Shown here: positions 1 to 6,923 of the stretch, in pieces
Layout: each line of letters starts with the position of its first letter
How positions within the stretch are numbered: the first letter of the stretch is position 1
DNA from: Bacillota bacterium
GTDB taxonomy: Bacteria > Bacillota > Clostridia > Acetivibrionales > DTU013
DNA: 11,091 bases
Direction of reading: 5' to 3'
Assembly: GCA_023399355.1 (NCBI GenBank)
Contig: JAEWQC010000339.1
Coordinates: 1 to 11,091, forward strand
Notes under the pieces: generated by a model
Seen by the model: the letters and a program-made list of their open reading frames with translations, nothing else
The model's database searches: none
What the model was told of the DNA's origin: nothing
Position numbers and translations under genes: made by a program

Positions 1-2
1 GT

Positions 3-98
3 TTACGGGTTTACAATGAAAATGTGCATGAAATGCATGAAATGATCGAAGATTTGAAAAAGCAAGGCTATGTTTTTAGAGTTGAGACGAAGTATTGA
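3..98 (+). CDS. C-terminal end of an unidentified protein (partial)
   Basis: An open frame runs from the window edge to a TGA at 96-98 and gives 31 residues, ending in a charged helix-like stretch and then GYVFRVETKY. The reading frame is the only one of the three plus-strand frames without an early stop. The tail pattern of a helix followed by LKKQGYVF resembles the C-terminal end of polysaccharide deacetylase-like enzymes, but 31 residues are too few to assign a family. The gene lies about 50 bases upstream of the htrA promoter candidate, and no convincing terminator follows immediately. Confidence 0.55.
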   Translation, partial: LRVYNENVHEMHEMIEDLKKQGYVFRVETKY

Positions 99-149
99 AA
101 TAATACATTATAGTTTTTATTAACGTCCGGTAATTATTTTCAAAAGTCG

Positions 150-179
150 TTGAGTATCAGTGCAATGATTTGGTACAAT
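150..179 (+). promoter_or_regulatory. Sigma-A-like promoter upstream of htrA
   Basis: The -35 candidate TTGAGT (150-155) is separated by 18 bases from TACAAT (174-179). The -10 is preceded by TG at 171-172, giving the extended form TGgTACAAT. Transcription would begin near A186, about 75 bases before the htrA start codon. It is the best promoter match in the gap before htrA and could drive the five-gene run to 6213. Only the sequence match supports it. Confidence 0.55.
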
Positions 180-187
180 AAGAGGAT

Positions 188-227
188 GGGTGCTTCTGGT
201 AACTCCGTTGCGGGAAGTGTCTTTTTT
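188..227 (+). promoter_or_regulatory. Terminator-like hairpin in the htrA leader
   Basis: Bases 189-197 pair with 213-221 and 199-203 pair with 207-211, leaving a three-base loop (TCC) and one G-G mismatch. A run of six T follows at 222-227. Five pairs are G-U wobbles, which would be A-C mismatches on the other strand, so the fold suits plus-strand RNA. It begins almost exactly where transcription from the 150-179 promoter would start. It could be an attenuator of htrA, or the terminator of the gene ending at 98 if the promoter call is wrong. Confidence 0.5.
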
Positions 228-261
228 GTATTATATATCGTAATAAAAATGGAGGATCCGG

Positions 262-1299
262 ATGTTTAAAATAAAACTTGTCAACATAGCAACAATTCTT
301 GTAATGCTATTTCTGCTAGCAAGTAGGTCAAATGGAGTTTACGCAGCTTCTCAAGCCGGCATATCGAAAGCAGAGAGTCAGGCCGGTATTGATACCTCCG
401 TTGAAGAAGTAATCAATAACATGAGCGGTTCCGTAGTTGGCATTATCGGCAAACTGAAGCCCAGCAGCGAAAATTACAGTAACAATGCAGACAACCTTGT
501 ATTTGGAAGCGGAGTAATCTATAAATCAAACGGATACATAGTTACAAATGCCCATGTTGTAGCCGATATGGAAACCATTGTCGTGGTTTTGTCCAATGGG
601 AAATCCTACAAAGCCAGATTGAAGGCGATTGATGAACAATCTGACCTCGCAAGCATCAAAATTGACAAGGGGATGCTCAAACCTGTCATTTTCGGAGATA
701 TCAAGCAGGTGGTAGTCGGCAGACCCGTTGTAGCAATCGGGACTCCTCTGTCCTTCTCTCTCAGAAACTCTGCTTCGAAAGGGATCATCAGCGGAATTAA
801 CCGGTCTGCGGATGGAGAATATCGTTTTATACAGTCGGATGCCGCTATAAATGGCGGGAATAGCGGTGGGCCTCTTGTTGACCTTTCGGGCCATGTTATC
901 GGCATCAATACTGTCAAATATGTTGGGTACGGAGTTGAAGGCCTTAGTTTTTCAATTCCTGTAGATACTGTCAAATATGTGCTTGATCAATTTGAAAAGT
1001 ATGGGAAGGTCAGACGGCCTTATCTGGGCGTTGAATTCCTGGAGGGCGTGGCTGCGCGCTATGGCCTGCCTTCAAACGAAGGGCTGACGATATCTGAAAT
1101 TGACAAGGACTCTCCTGCTGAAAAAGTCGGACTGAAGTTGGACGATGTACTGACAAGGGTAAATGGCGTGGAAGTGACTACTATCATAGATTATAATGAA
1201 GAAATGAAGAAATATCTTCCTGGCAGTACTGTCAAGCTTACGGTCAGAAGAAACGACAAGGAAGTCACAATGAAGGTCGTATATGGTGAAAAGCTGTAA
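262..1299 (+). CDS. htrA: HtrA/DegP-like serine protease with one PDZ domain
   Basis: This is a trypsin-fold protease of the HtrA/DegP/DegS family, expected to act outside the membrane on misfolded or specific envelope proteins. The protein has 345 residues. Residues 1-28 form a hydrophobic signal or anchor segment ending in VYA, a possible cleavage site. The catalytic triad is visible: His98 in TNAHVV, Asp128 in SDLASIK and Ser201 in GGNSGGPL. A single PDZ domain covers about 254-343, starting at PYLGVEF. The length is close to DegS-like proteins, and the linker after the signal is short. ATG 262 is set by GGAGG at 251-255 with six bases spacing. It is probably the first gene of the run that includes the stalk-domain protein 34 bases downstream. 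The family call is firm; the substrate is unknown. Confidence 0.93.
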   Translation: MFKIKLVNIATILVMLFLLASRSNGVYAASQAGISKAESQAGIDTSVEEVINNMSGSVVGIIGKLKPSSENYSNNADNLVFGSGVIYKSNGYIVTNAHVVADMETIVVVLSNGKSYKARLKAIDEQSDLASIKIDKGMLKPVIFGDIKQVVVGRPVVAIGTPLSFSLRNSASKGIISGINRSADGEYRFIQSDAAINGGNSGGPLVDLSGHVIGINTVKYVGYGVEGLSFSIPVDTVKYVLDQFEKYGKVRRPYLGVEFLEGVAARYGLPSNEGLTISEIDKDSPAEKVGLKLDDVLTRVNGVEVTTIIDYNEEMKKYLPGSTVKLTVRRNDKEVTMKVVYGEKL

Positions 1300-1333
1300 A
1301 AATGGTTGCAATCATCGACTATTGGAGGAAGAT

Positions 1334-3331
1334 ATGTTTACAAAGACATTGATGAGAAAGTTCTTACCGCTTTTGATGGCGGTGCTGTTTATATCAACTG
1401 CAATATTGCCGTATGGGGTTATATACGGCTCAACGGATAATAACCGGGAAGCCCTTGGAATTATTTTAACGCAAGGGAAATCTTCAATGACGGCTAATGG
1501 AGTGTCCATACCGTGTCAAAAACCATTCAGGAGTGCAAACAGCTTTTATATCCCGATGAAAACTGTTCTTGAAACAATAGGCGCAGATATTGAAACAGCT
1601 GCCGGTAAAACCACAATCACATACAGGGATATTACTGCTGAAATAAAGGTTGGAGACAGGAATTTCACTCTGAACCGGGAGAAAAAGCTTCTCCCTGCAC
1701 CACCGGTACTTTCGGGGACTGTTGTGATGATTCCGCTTGAATTCCTGAAGCTCGGCTTGGGAATAAACACAACATACGACGTAAAAACAGGAAAGGCCAC
1801 CGTTGTTTTATGGGAGGATGGGTCTCTGTCCGATCTCTCCTTTCTCACTGGCAGTATAACAACTTCTAAAGCCGGCAACAGCTATTTCGGCTGGAATGTT
1901 TCATTGCCCAAAGGTACAAGGGTATCCTCCCAATCCTTCAACTCAAAGTCCATTTTGTTTGAAAATGAACATTTTGGATTCGATCTTGAAATTAATGTAG
2001 CATTTGATGATGGGAAGACGCTCAAACAACTCTACGACCAGATCAAGGAGGATCCTCATTCTCTGCTGGATACAGAACCTCTGGATTCTTCTCTTGTTCT
2101 GAATTCGGAACCTCAATATATTGAACTGTTGTATAATGACGAGTATGATGAAGCCGTGTATGAAAGGCTTTATGCAAAAGGAAGCAATTACATTGATGCC
2201 GTGGTTACTTCCTATAATGAGGTAGATCCAGCCAAATTGAAAACCGACAAAACGGTCAAGGGAATGCTTGACTCTTTCAATCCCGGCTATAAAGGAAATA
2301 TGGCGGATACAGTCGATCTTTCCAGCGTAAATAACGGCCTTGCAAAATACAACAGCTATGTCACCTCCGAAACTACAGGCGAAAAGTATTTATCCTGGGA
2401 AATGAACATTCTACCGGAATGGGACCTTGCTGAGACCGCATCCCCGGACCCTTTCAATACAAGATTCGACGGTAGGCCGGGAGAGTATGTAAAAGTGGAA
2501 CTCAATACAGCAGAGGCCAAAGATGATATTGAAACAGCCGGTAAAAGTATGGCGGATTCCTACGCTAGGAATTTCAATCCGCAATTTTTCACCCTTAAAT
2601 CCAAGGGATTGAAGCAGGAGACGGGATATAAATGCTATGAGATGATGTTCGAAGTGAAGTATGGTAGTTCGGTTTATGATTTCAATGAAAGACTTATCCT
2701 TGAAAACGGCATCCTTTATGATATAACTTATAAAGCACCTGCAGCAGCTTTTGCAAAGGGCCTTGAGAGCTTCGGAAAAATGTTCGGCTCTTTTAAAACT
2801 TCTGCAAAAGACCATGATAATATACTGGTTGAATTGCAGAAGAATGTTTTCAATCTGACAAAAAACAACATCGGCAAGGAAGATACTCTGACCATTTATG
2901 AAAACAAAGCTTACAAATGGAAACTGACCCTGCCGGGATATTGGCAGAAAAACAGTACTTCCGGACAAAGCCTTGAAAACTTCTACGATAACAAGTCCGG
3001 TGCAGTGGTGGTCGTTGAAGCATCTGCGATTAAGGATGGAGAAGCGGCAAAGGCTGACACTGAGCGCTTCAATGCGATGAAGTTATCGGGTAAAATGTCT
3101 GAGAAGCCTGTTAAAACAGCTATTGAACAGATTAATGGAAGAAATGTCACGACTTATCAATACAGGATTGACGATCAAGAGAGCGAGACATTTGCTGATG
3201 TTGATTATTTTCTTTTTGACGAGGGCGGATTCAGGTATTGCTTTATGACAACCATACCGGATCTGACCTCCGGTGACTTCAATCTGAATATGCTGAAAAA
3301 CATATGGGAATCGTTTGAAATTACCAAATAA
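1334..3331 (+). CDS. Exported stalk-domain protein with three PsbP-like modules
   Basis: The protein of 665 residues has an N-terminal signal sequence (about 1-32, with the hydrophobic core LPLLMAVLFISTAI). A copper amine oxidase N-terminal 'stalk' type domain (about 44-160) follows, a module common in clostridial cell-surface proteins. The rest appears to be three divergent copies of one module of about 135 residues, at about 184-319, 352-490 and 527-665. Each begins with an aromatic-x-Trp strand running into Leu-Pro or Ile-Leu-Pro (Trp187, Trp355, Trp529) and ends in a helix finishing with Ser-Phe (MLDSF, MFGSF, IWESF). This resembles the PsbP/DcrB type of fold; that fold is my inference. 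ATG 1334 is chosen because GGAGG lies at 1324-1328; an in-frame ATG at 1283 overlaps htrA and lacks a good site. No catalytic motif is seen. Its position after htrA suggests an envelope role, perhaps as a partner or substrate of the protease. Confidence 0.82.
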   Translation: MFTKTLMRKFLPLLMAVLFISTAILPYGVIYGSTDNNREALGIILTQGKSSMTANGVSIPCQKPFRSANSFYIPMKTVLETIGADIETAAGKTTITYRDITAEIKVGDRNFTLNREKKLLPAPPVLSGTVVMIPLEFLKLGLGINTTYDVKTGKATVVLWEDGSLSDLSFLTGSITTSKAGNSYFGWNVSLPKGTRVSSQSFNSKSILFENEHFGFDLEINVAFDDGKTLKQLYDQIKEDPHSLLDTEPLDSSLVLNSEPQYIELLYNDEYDEAVYERLYAKGSNYIDAVVTSYNEVDPAKLKTDKTVKGMLDSFNPGYKGNMADTVDLSSVNNGLAKYNSYVTSETTGEKYLSWEMNILPEWDLAETASPDPFNTRFDGRPGEYVKVELNTAEAKDDIETAGKSMADSYARNFNPQFFTLKSKGLKQETGYKCYEMMFEVKYGSSVYDFNERLILENGILYDITYKAPAAAFAKGLESFGKMFGSFKTSAKDHDNILVELQKNVFNLTKNNIGKEDTLTIYENKAYKWKLTLPGYWQKNSTSGQSLENFYDNKSGAVVVVEASAIKDGEAAKADTERFNAMKLSGKMSEKPVKTAIEQINGRNVTTYQYRIDDQESETFADVDYFLFDEGGFRYCFMTTIPDLTSGDFNLNMLKNIWESFEITK

Positions 3332-3376
3332 TGCACATTGCAACCTAACCAGCTTGATGGTCTCTTGGAGGATTTT

Positions 3377-4678
3377 ATGCCTGACAGGAATGAGCCTCTG
3401 GCCTATAGAATGAGCCCGAGGTCAATAGAAGAGTTTGTGGGACAGGAACATATTACCGGAAAAGACAAGATGTTATACAGGATGATCAAAGCGGACAGGA
3501 TTTCATCCGTTATACTGTATGGCCCTCCGGGAACCGGTAAGACATCCCTTGCAAGAATCATTGCCGCTACGACAAAATCTGTTTTTGAAAAGCTGAATGC
3601 TGTTACAGCAGGAGTTGCGGATATAAAACGGATCGTTGCCGATACGCAAAACATGATGCTCAACCCGGTCGGAAGGACAGTGTTGTTTGTCGACGAGATA
3701 CACCGGTTCAACAAGGCCCAGCAAGATGCACTGCTTCCATTTGTCGAAAACGGCACAATTGTTTTAATTGGTGCAACGACTGAAAACCCTTATTTTGAAG
3801 TAAATAAGGCATTGATATCACGTTCTTCGGTTTTTATGCTAAAGCCGCTCACCGCAGACCACATCGGACAGATTATCAGAGCAGCACTGAGAGACAGGGA
3901 ACGAGGAATGGGGGAATATAATCTGACGGTTGATGAAGACGCGATCAAGTATCTTTCCGAAGTATCCAACGGAGACGCCAGGATTGCGCTGAACGCCATC
4001 GAACTTGCTGTTATGACCTCAGAACTCGGCAGAGATGGAATCATTCATATTACCATTGAAACGATAGAGGAATGTGTCCAAAGAAAAGCAATCACGTTTG
4101 ATAAATCGGGCGAGGCACATTATGATAATATCAGTGCTTTTATAAAATCCATGAGGGGCAGTAACCCTGATGCGGCTATATTTTATCTGGCACGGGCTCT
4201 ATATGCCGGAGAAGACCCGGAATTTCTGGCAAGGCGCATCATCATCTGTGCTTCGGAAGATGTTGGAATGGCAAATCCGTCTGCCTTACAGCTGGCAGTT
4301 TCTGCAGCTGAGGGAATTCATATGATCGGAATGCCCGAAGCAAGGTTGCTGCTGGCACATGCCGCTGTCATGGTCGCGACCAGTCCGAAGTCAAATTCGT
4401 GCTACAAGGCTCTTGGAAGGGCATTGAAAGACGTAGAAACAAAACGTACGGGTGAAGTACCCTTGCACCTCAGAAACGCCCCTGCAAAGGGAATGAGCGA
4501 GCAGGGCTATGGGAAGGGTTACAAATATGCACATGATTACCCCGGAAACATTGTCAGACAGGAATTCTTCCCGGAAGAGATGTCGGGAACCGTATATTAT
4601 GAGCCGACAGCCAACGGTTATGAAGCCAGAATCAAGGAGTGGATCGAAAGATTCAGAAATAGTGATCAGGAGGAATGA
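3377..4678 (+). CDS. rarA: Replication-associated recombination protein A (RarA/MgsA), AAA+ ATPase
   Basis: RarA belongs to the RarA/Mgs1/WRNIP1 clamp-loader-like AAA+ family, which acts at stalled replication forks and on single-stranded DNA ends in the cytoplasm. The 433-residue protein has Walker A GPPGTGKT (49-56), Walker B LFVDEIH (103-109), sensor 1 GATTENP (132-138), an arginine finger in ISRSS (Arg149) and a sensor 2 type GDARIALN (199-206). The C-terminal tetramerisation region (about 265-400) is intact, with the family's FYLARALYAGEDP stretch. Length matches the family (about 420-450). ATG 3377 has GGAGG at 3367-3371; a TTG at 3338 would add 13 residues but has no good ribosome site. 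It starts 45 bases after the stalk-domain gene, and its stop region carries the ribosome site of the next gene. Confidence 0.95.
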   Translation: MPDRNEPLAYRMSPRSIEEFVGQEHITGKDKMLYRMIKADRISSVILYGPPGTGKTSLARIIAATTKSVFEKLNAVTAGVADIKRIVADTQNMMLNPVGRTVLFVDEIHRFNKAQQDALLPFVENGTIVLIGATTENPYFEVNKALISRSSVFMLKPLTADHIGQIIRAALRDRERGMGEYNLTVDEDAIKYLSEVSNGDARIALNAIELAVMTSELGRDGIIHITIETIEECVQRKAITFDKSGEAHYDNISAFIKSMRGSNPDAAIFYLARALYAGEDPEFLARRIIICASEDVGMANPSALQLAVSAAEGIHMIGMPEARLLLAHAAVMVATSPKSNSCYKALGRALKDVETKRTGEVPLHLRNAPAKGMSEQGYGKGYKYAHDYPGNIVRQEFFPEEMSGTVYYEPTANGYEARIKEWIERFRNSDQEE

Positions 4679-4683
4679 ATGAG

Positions 4684-4950
4684 ATGAAAAGAAGGATTTT
4701 TGCTTGGGCTATTTTGACAGGGTTTATTTTACTGCTGCTGAACCTGATTGTTTTCAGATATTATTGGCAGCTTAGCATGGTGATCTATCTTATTATCCTA
4801 TTCGCATTTTTGCTCACGAACGGTAAATTCACCAACACTCAAAGCAAAGAGGAAGCACACGGCTCTCAGCAGAGTGATGACATTGATATGTCCTCAGATG
4901 ATGCAGATCAGGCTGATCCTGAAAAAAACGATGACAATAACAACAGATGA
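4684..4950 (+). CDS. Small two-helix membrane protein with acidic tail
   Basis: I do not recognise a family. The 88-residue product starts MKRRIF, followed by two hydrophobic helices (about 5-24 and 28-45) joined by a short RYYWQ turn. Residues 52-88 are a hydrophilic tail rich in Asp, Glu, Ser, Gln and Asn. The positive N-terminus predicts both ends in the cytoplasm, so the acidic tail would face inside. AGGAGG at 4668-4673 lies inside the end of rarA. ATG 4684 is ten bases from it, whereas an upstream in-frame ATG at 4675, overlapping the rarA stop as ATGA, is only one base away; that alternative would add three residues. The arrangement points to coupling with rarA translation. Function is unknown. 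Confidence 0.75.
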   Translation: MKRRIFAWAILTGFILLLLNLIVFRYYWQLSMVIYLIILFAFLLTNGKFTNTQSKEEAHGSQQSDDIDMSSDDADQADPEKNDDNNNR

Positions 4951-4968
4951 AATGGGGGAATCACAAGC

Positions 4969-6213
4969 ATGCATTTCAAATATGGATATGGTAAGGAATA
5001 TAAAGAGTTTGATATAGATGACGCGAACATTATTGCCGAACTCGGTCAGAACAGCGTGGATATCGGACTGACAGGCACAGAGGAAGTAAAACGTGCACTG
5101 TTCGAACCAATCGGGTTGGGCAGACTTTCAACCCTGGTGAGGCCTGGTGAGAAAATCGCGATCATCACCAGCGACATAACGCGCCCGATGCCGAGCAAAC
5201 TGGTTCTGCCTCCGTTGATAGAGGAGCTTTTGACCGCGGGTGTATCTTATGAAGATATCACGGTTGTCTTCGGTCTCGGAAGTCATAGAAAGCATACCGA
5301 GGAAGAGAAGAAATACCTGGTGGGAGAAGAAATCTGCAGCAGGATCAAGTGTGTTGACAGTGATGTAAATCATTGCAGAATGCTTGGCACTACTTCGAGA
5401 GGGACGCCTGTAGAGATATTCGACGTTGTTGCGGATGCCGACAGGAGGATCTGCCTTGGAAACATAGAATATCACTATTTTGCAGGCTACAGCGGCGGAG
5501 CAAAAGCAATCATGCCGGGAGTATCCACCAGAGCTGCGATCCAGGCGAACCATAGTGCTATGGTCCAGGAAGCAGCAAGAGCAGGTGCTATAGATGATAA
5601 TCCGGTCAGGTTGGACATTGACGAGGTAGTGGGATTCGTTCCAATCGATTTTATTCTGAATGTTGTACTTGACGAAAACAAAAGGATTATAAAAGCTGTT
5701 GCCGGACATCCTATGCTTGCTCACAGAGAAGGCTGCAAATTTCTTGATCATCTTTACAAGGTAGCTATCCCAAGGAAAGCGGATATCGTCATTACGACAC
5801 CGGGTGGCTATCCCAAGGATATCAACCTTTATCAGGCCCAGAAGGCACTTGACAATGCCAAGCATGCGGTGCGCGACGGGGGTATTATCATATTGCTGGC
5901 ATCTTGTACGGAAGGCTTTGGAGAAAAGGTTTTTGAAAAATGGATCAATGAATCAACCTCACCGGATGACCTGATTACAAAAATCAGGAATAATTTTGAA
6001 TTAGGCGGACATAAGGCGGCTGCAATTGCACTGGTCGAAAAGAAAGCAGCTATTTACATAGTTTCCGATTTGCCGGAAGAAAAGTCATCAAAGCTATATA
6101 TGAAGCCGTTCAGCACGATGCAGGGAGCAATCGGGAAGGCATTTGAGGAATTGGGCGGGGGAGCCGGTGTGCTTCTGATGCCTCATGGCGGTTCGACGCT
6201 TCCTGTCGTATAA
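4969..6213 (+). CDS. larA: LarA-family nickel-pincer 2-hydroxyacid racemase
   Basis: The family interconverts D and L forms of lactate or related 2-hydroxyacids in the cytoplasm, using a nickel-pincer nucleotide (NPN) cofactor bound to a lysine. The 414-residue length fits (about 425 usual). The active-site set is visible: Arg72 in TRPMP, His106 in GLGSHRKHT, His169 in IEYHYFAGYSGGAKAIMPG, Lys179 in the same stretch as the likely cofactor lysine, and His195 in QANH. By family alignment these match His108, His174, Lys184 and His200 of Lactobacillus plantarum LarA; those numbers are from memory. ATG 4969 follows GGGGGA at 4954-4959. The cofactor genes larB, larC and larE are not in this window. 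Family members act on several hydroxyacids, so lactate is not proven as substrate. It is the last gene of the first group. Confidence 0.85.
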   Translation: MHFKYGYGKEYKEFDIDDANIIAELGQNSVDIGLTGTEEVKRALFEPIGLGRLSTLVRPGEKIAIITSDITRPMPSKLVLPPLIEELLTAGVSYEDITVVFGLGSHRKHTEEEKKYLVGEEICSRIKCVDSDVNHCRMLGTTSRGTPVEIFDVVADADRRICLGNIEYHYFAGYSGGAKAIMPGVSTRAAIQANHSAMVQEAARAGAIDDNPVRLDIDEVVGFVPIDFILNVVLDENKRIIKAVAGHPMLAHREGCKFLDHLYKVAIPRKADIVITTPGGYPKDINLYQAQKALDNAKHAVRDGGIIILLASCTEGFGEKVFEKWINESTSPDDLITKIRNNFELGGHKAAAIALVEKKAAIYIVSDLPEEKSSKLYMKPFSTMQGAIGKAFEELGGGAGVLLMPHGGSTLPVV

Positions 6214-6250
6214 ATTTCAGGGCAAAAAGCTCTTGAAAATTTTCTTGTAT
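6212..6250 (+). terminator. Candidate Rho-independent terminator after larA
   Basis: The hairpin uses 6212-6223 and 6229-6242 with a five-A loop (6224-6228). Pairs are C6223-G6229, G6222-C6230, G6221-T6231 (wobble), G6220-C6232, then A6219-T6234 through T6215-A6238, with one bulged T. A T-rich stretch (ATTTTCTTGT) follows. The stem overlaps the larA stop codon and lies just before the iscR promoter, which suits a transcription boundary. The stem is A/T-rich, so efficiency may be modest. Confidence 0.5.
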
Positions 6251-6257
6251 AATACTA

Positions 6258-6286
6258 TTGACAGCAGTAAAACATAGTGTTATCTT
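6258..6286 (+). promoter_or_regulatory. Sigma-A-like promoter of the iscR operon
   Basis: A perfect TTGACA (6258-6263) is followed after 17 bases by TATCTT (6281-6286), which matches four of six -10 positions. A better TATAAT overlaps at 6286-6291, but its spacing of 22 from TTGACA is too long. Transcription would start near 6293, right at the left edge of the paired boxes at 6294-6343. Confidence 0.6.
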
Positions 6287-6293
6287 ATAATTA

Positions 6294-6343
6294 ATAACCA
6301 AGCAAATTACTAGGAAATAAACTTTAGCAAAATAGTTGGGATA
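6294..6343 (+). promoter_or_regulatory. Two abutting 25-base candidate IscR operator boxes
   Basis: Boxes 6294-6318 and 6319-6343 match each other at 15 of 25 positions. Both share AGCAAA in the middle and a right arm of the form A(C/G)T(A/T)GG. The first box is also an imperfect palindrome (ATAACCAAG and CTAGGAAAT around seven bases), and its length and A/T centre fit the 25-base E. coli type-1 IscR consensus as I recall it (ATA..GACT, five bases, AGTC..TAT). The pair lies just downstream of the promoter -10 and before the iscR ribosome site, so bound protein would block transcription. The match is partial and the call is inferred. Confidence 0.35.
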
Positions 6344-6366
6344 TAGCCTGATGTGGAGGCGGTAAA

Positions 6367-6816
6367 ATGAAGTTTTCGACAAAAGGCAGATATGGGTTGA
6401 AAGCAATGCTTGATCTGGCTGTTCATCATAACGAGGGGCAGGTCGTATTGAAGAGTATTGCAGATAGGCAGGGACTGTCAGAAAATTATCTGGAGCAATT
6501 ATTTGCGGTATTGAAAAAAGCGAAACTTGTAATAAGCGTTCGAGGATCCCAAGGAGGCTACACGCTGGCAGAAGAACCGGGTAAGATTACGGTAGGGGAT
6601 ATTTTAAGAGTGTTGGAGGGTTCGACGGTTTCGAACGATTGTGTAGTGGAAAATGGCGAATGCTGCAGCAGCAGCTACAACTGTTGTGTGACCAAAAGCG
6701 TCTGGCTCAAGATTCAGGAAGGCATTGACAATGTGACAAACAGCATAACGCTTCAGCAATTGGTGGATGACTTTAATAGAACGAAAAATCATGAGGAAAG
6801 TATGTTTTATATTTAA
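6367..6816 (+). CDS. iscR: Rrf2-family Fe-S cluster regulator, IscR-like
   Basis: Rrf2 proteins are dimeric winged-helix DNA-binding regulators; IscR members carry a [2Fe-2S] cluster and control Fe-S assembly genes. The 149-residue protein starts MKFSTKGRYGLKAMLDLA, the classic Rrf2 opening. A recognition helix region lies near LSENYLEQLF (38-47), followed by the wing RGSQGGYTLA (59-68). The ligand loop has five cysteines (92, 99, 100, 106, 107), where the family normally uses three. Either member of each doublet could be a ligand. It is therefore more likely cluster-binding than a cysteine-metabolism regulator of the CymR type, which lacks these cysteines. GGAGG at 6355-6359 precedes the ATG by seven bases. 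It heads the iscS-iscU-mnmA group and probably regulates itself through the boxes at 6294-6343. Confidence 0.9.
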   Translation: MKFSTKGRYGLKAMLDLAVHHNEGQVVLKSIADRQGLSENYLEQLFAVLKKAKLVISVRGSQGGYTLAEEPGKITVGDILRVLEGSTVSNDCVVENGECCSSSYNCCVTKSVWLKIQEGIDNVTNSITLQQLVDDFNRTKNHEESMFYI

Positions 6817-6923
6817 AAGCTTTGAATCCGACGATGTTTAGAAACACCTGAAAAGGGAAAAGAATAAAAAACGCAAACGCTGACTACATGGCGATGAAGC
6901 GTAACACGAAGGAGTTGCAGACA

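Noticed and set aside
99..149. Terminator directly after the partial first gene
   Set aside because: Only four-bp A/T stems are possible here; the stronger hairpin is further on at 189-227.
1283..1333. Upstream ATG for the stalk-domain protein
   Set aside because: It overlaps htrA, lacks a ribosome site and would place a polar segment before the signal sequence; ATG 1334 has GGAGG.
2411..2968. 185-codon minus-strand frame inside the stalk-domain gene
   Set aside because: It is antisense to a continuous exported protein gene with good context and has no family features.
3338..3376. TTG start for rarA
   Set aside because: No ribosome site, while ATG 3377 has GGAGG at the right spacing and gives the usual length.
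5128..5865. 245-codon minus-strand frame opposite larA
   Set aside because: It lies wholly antisense to a clear larA with all active-site residues, and its product shows no recognisable motif.
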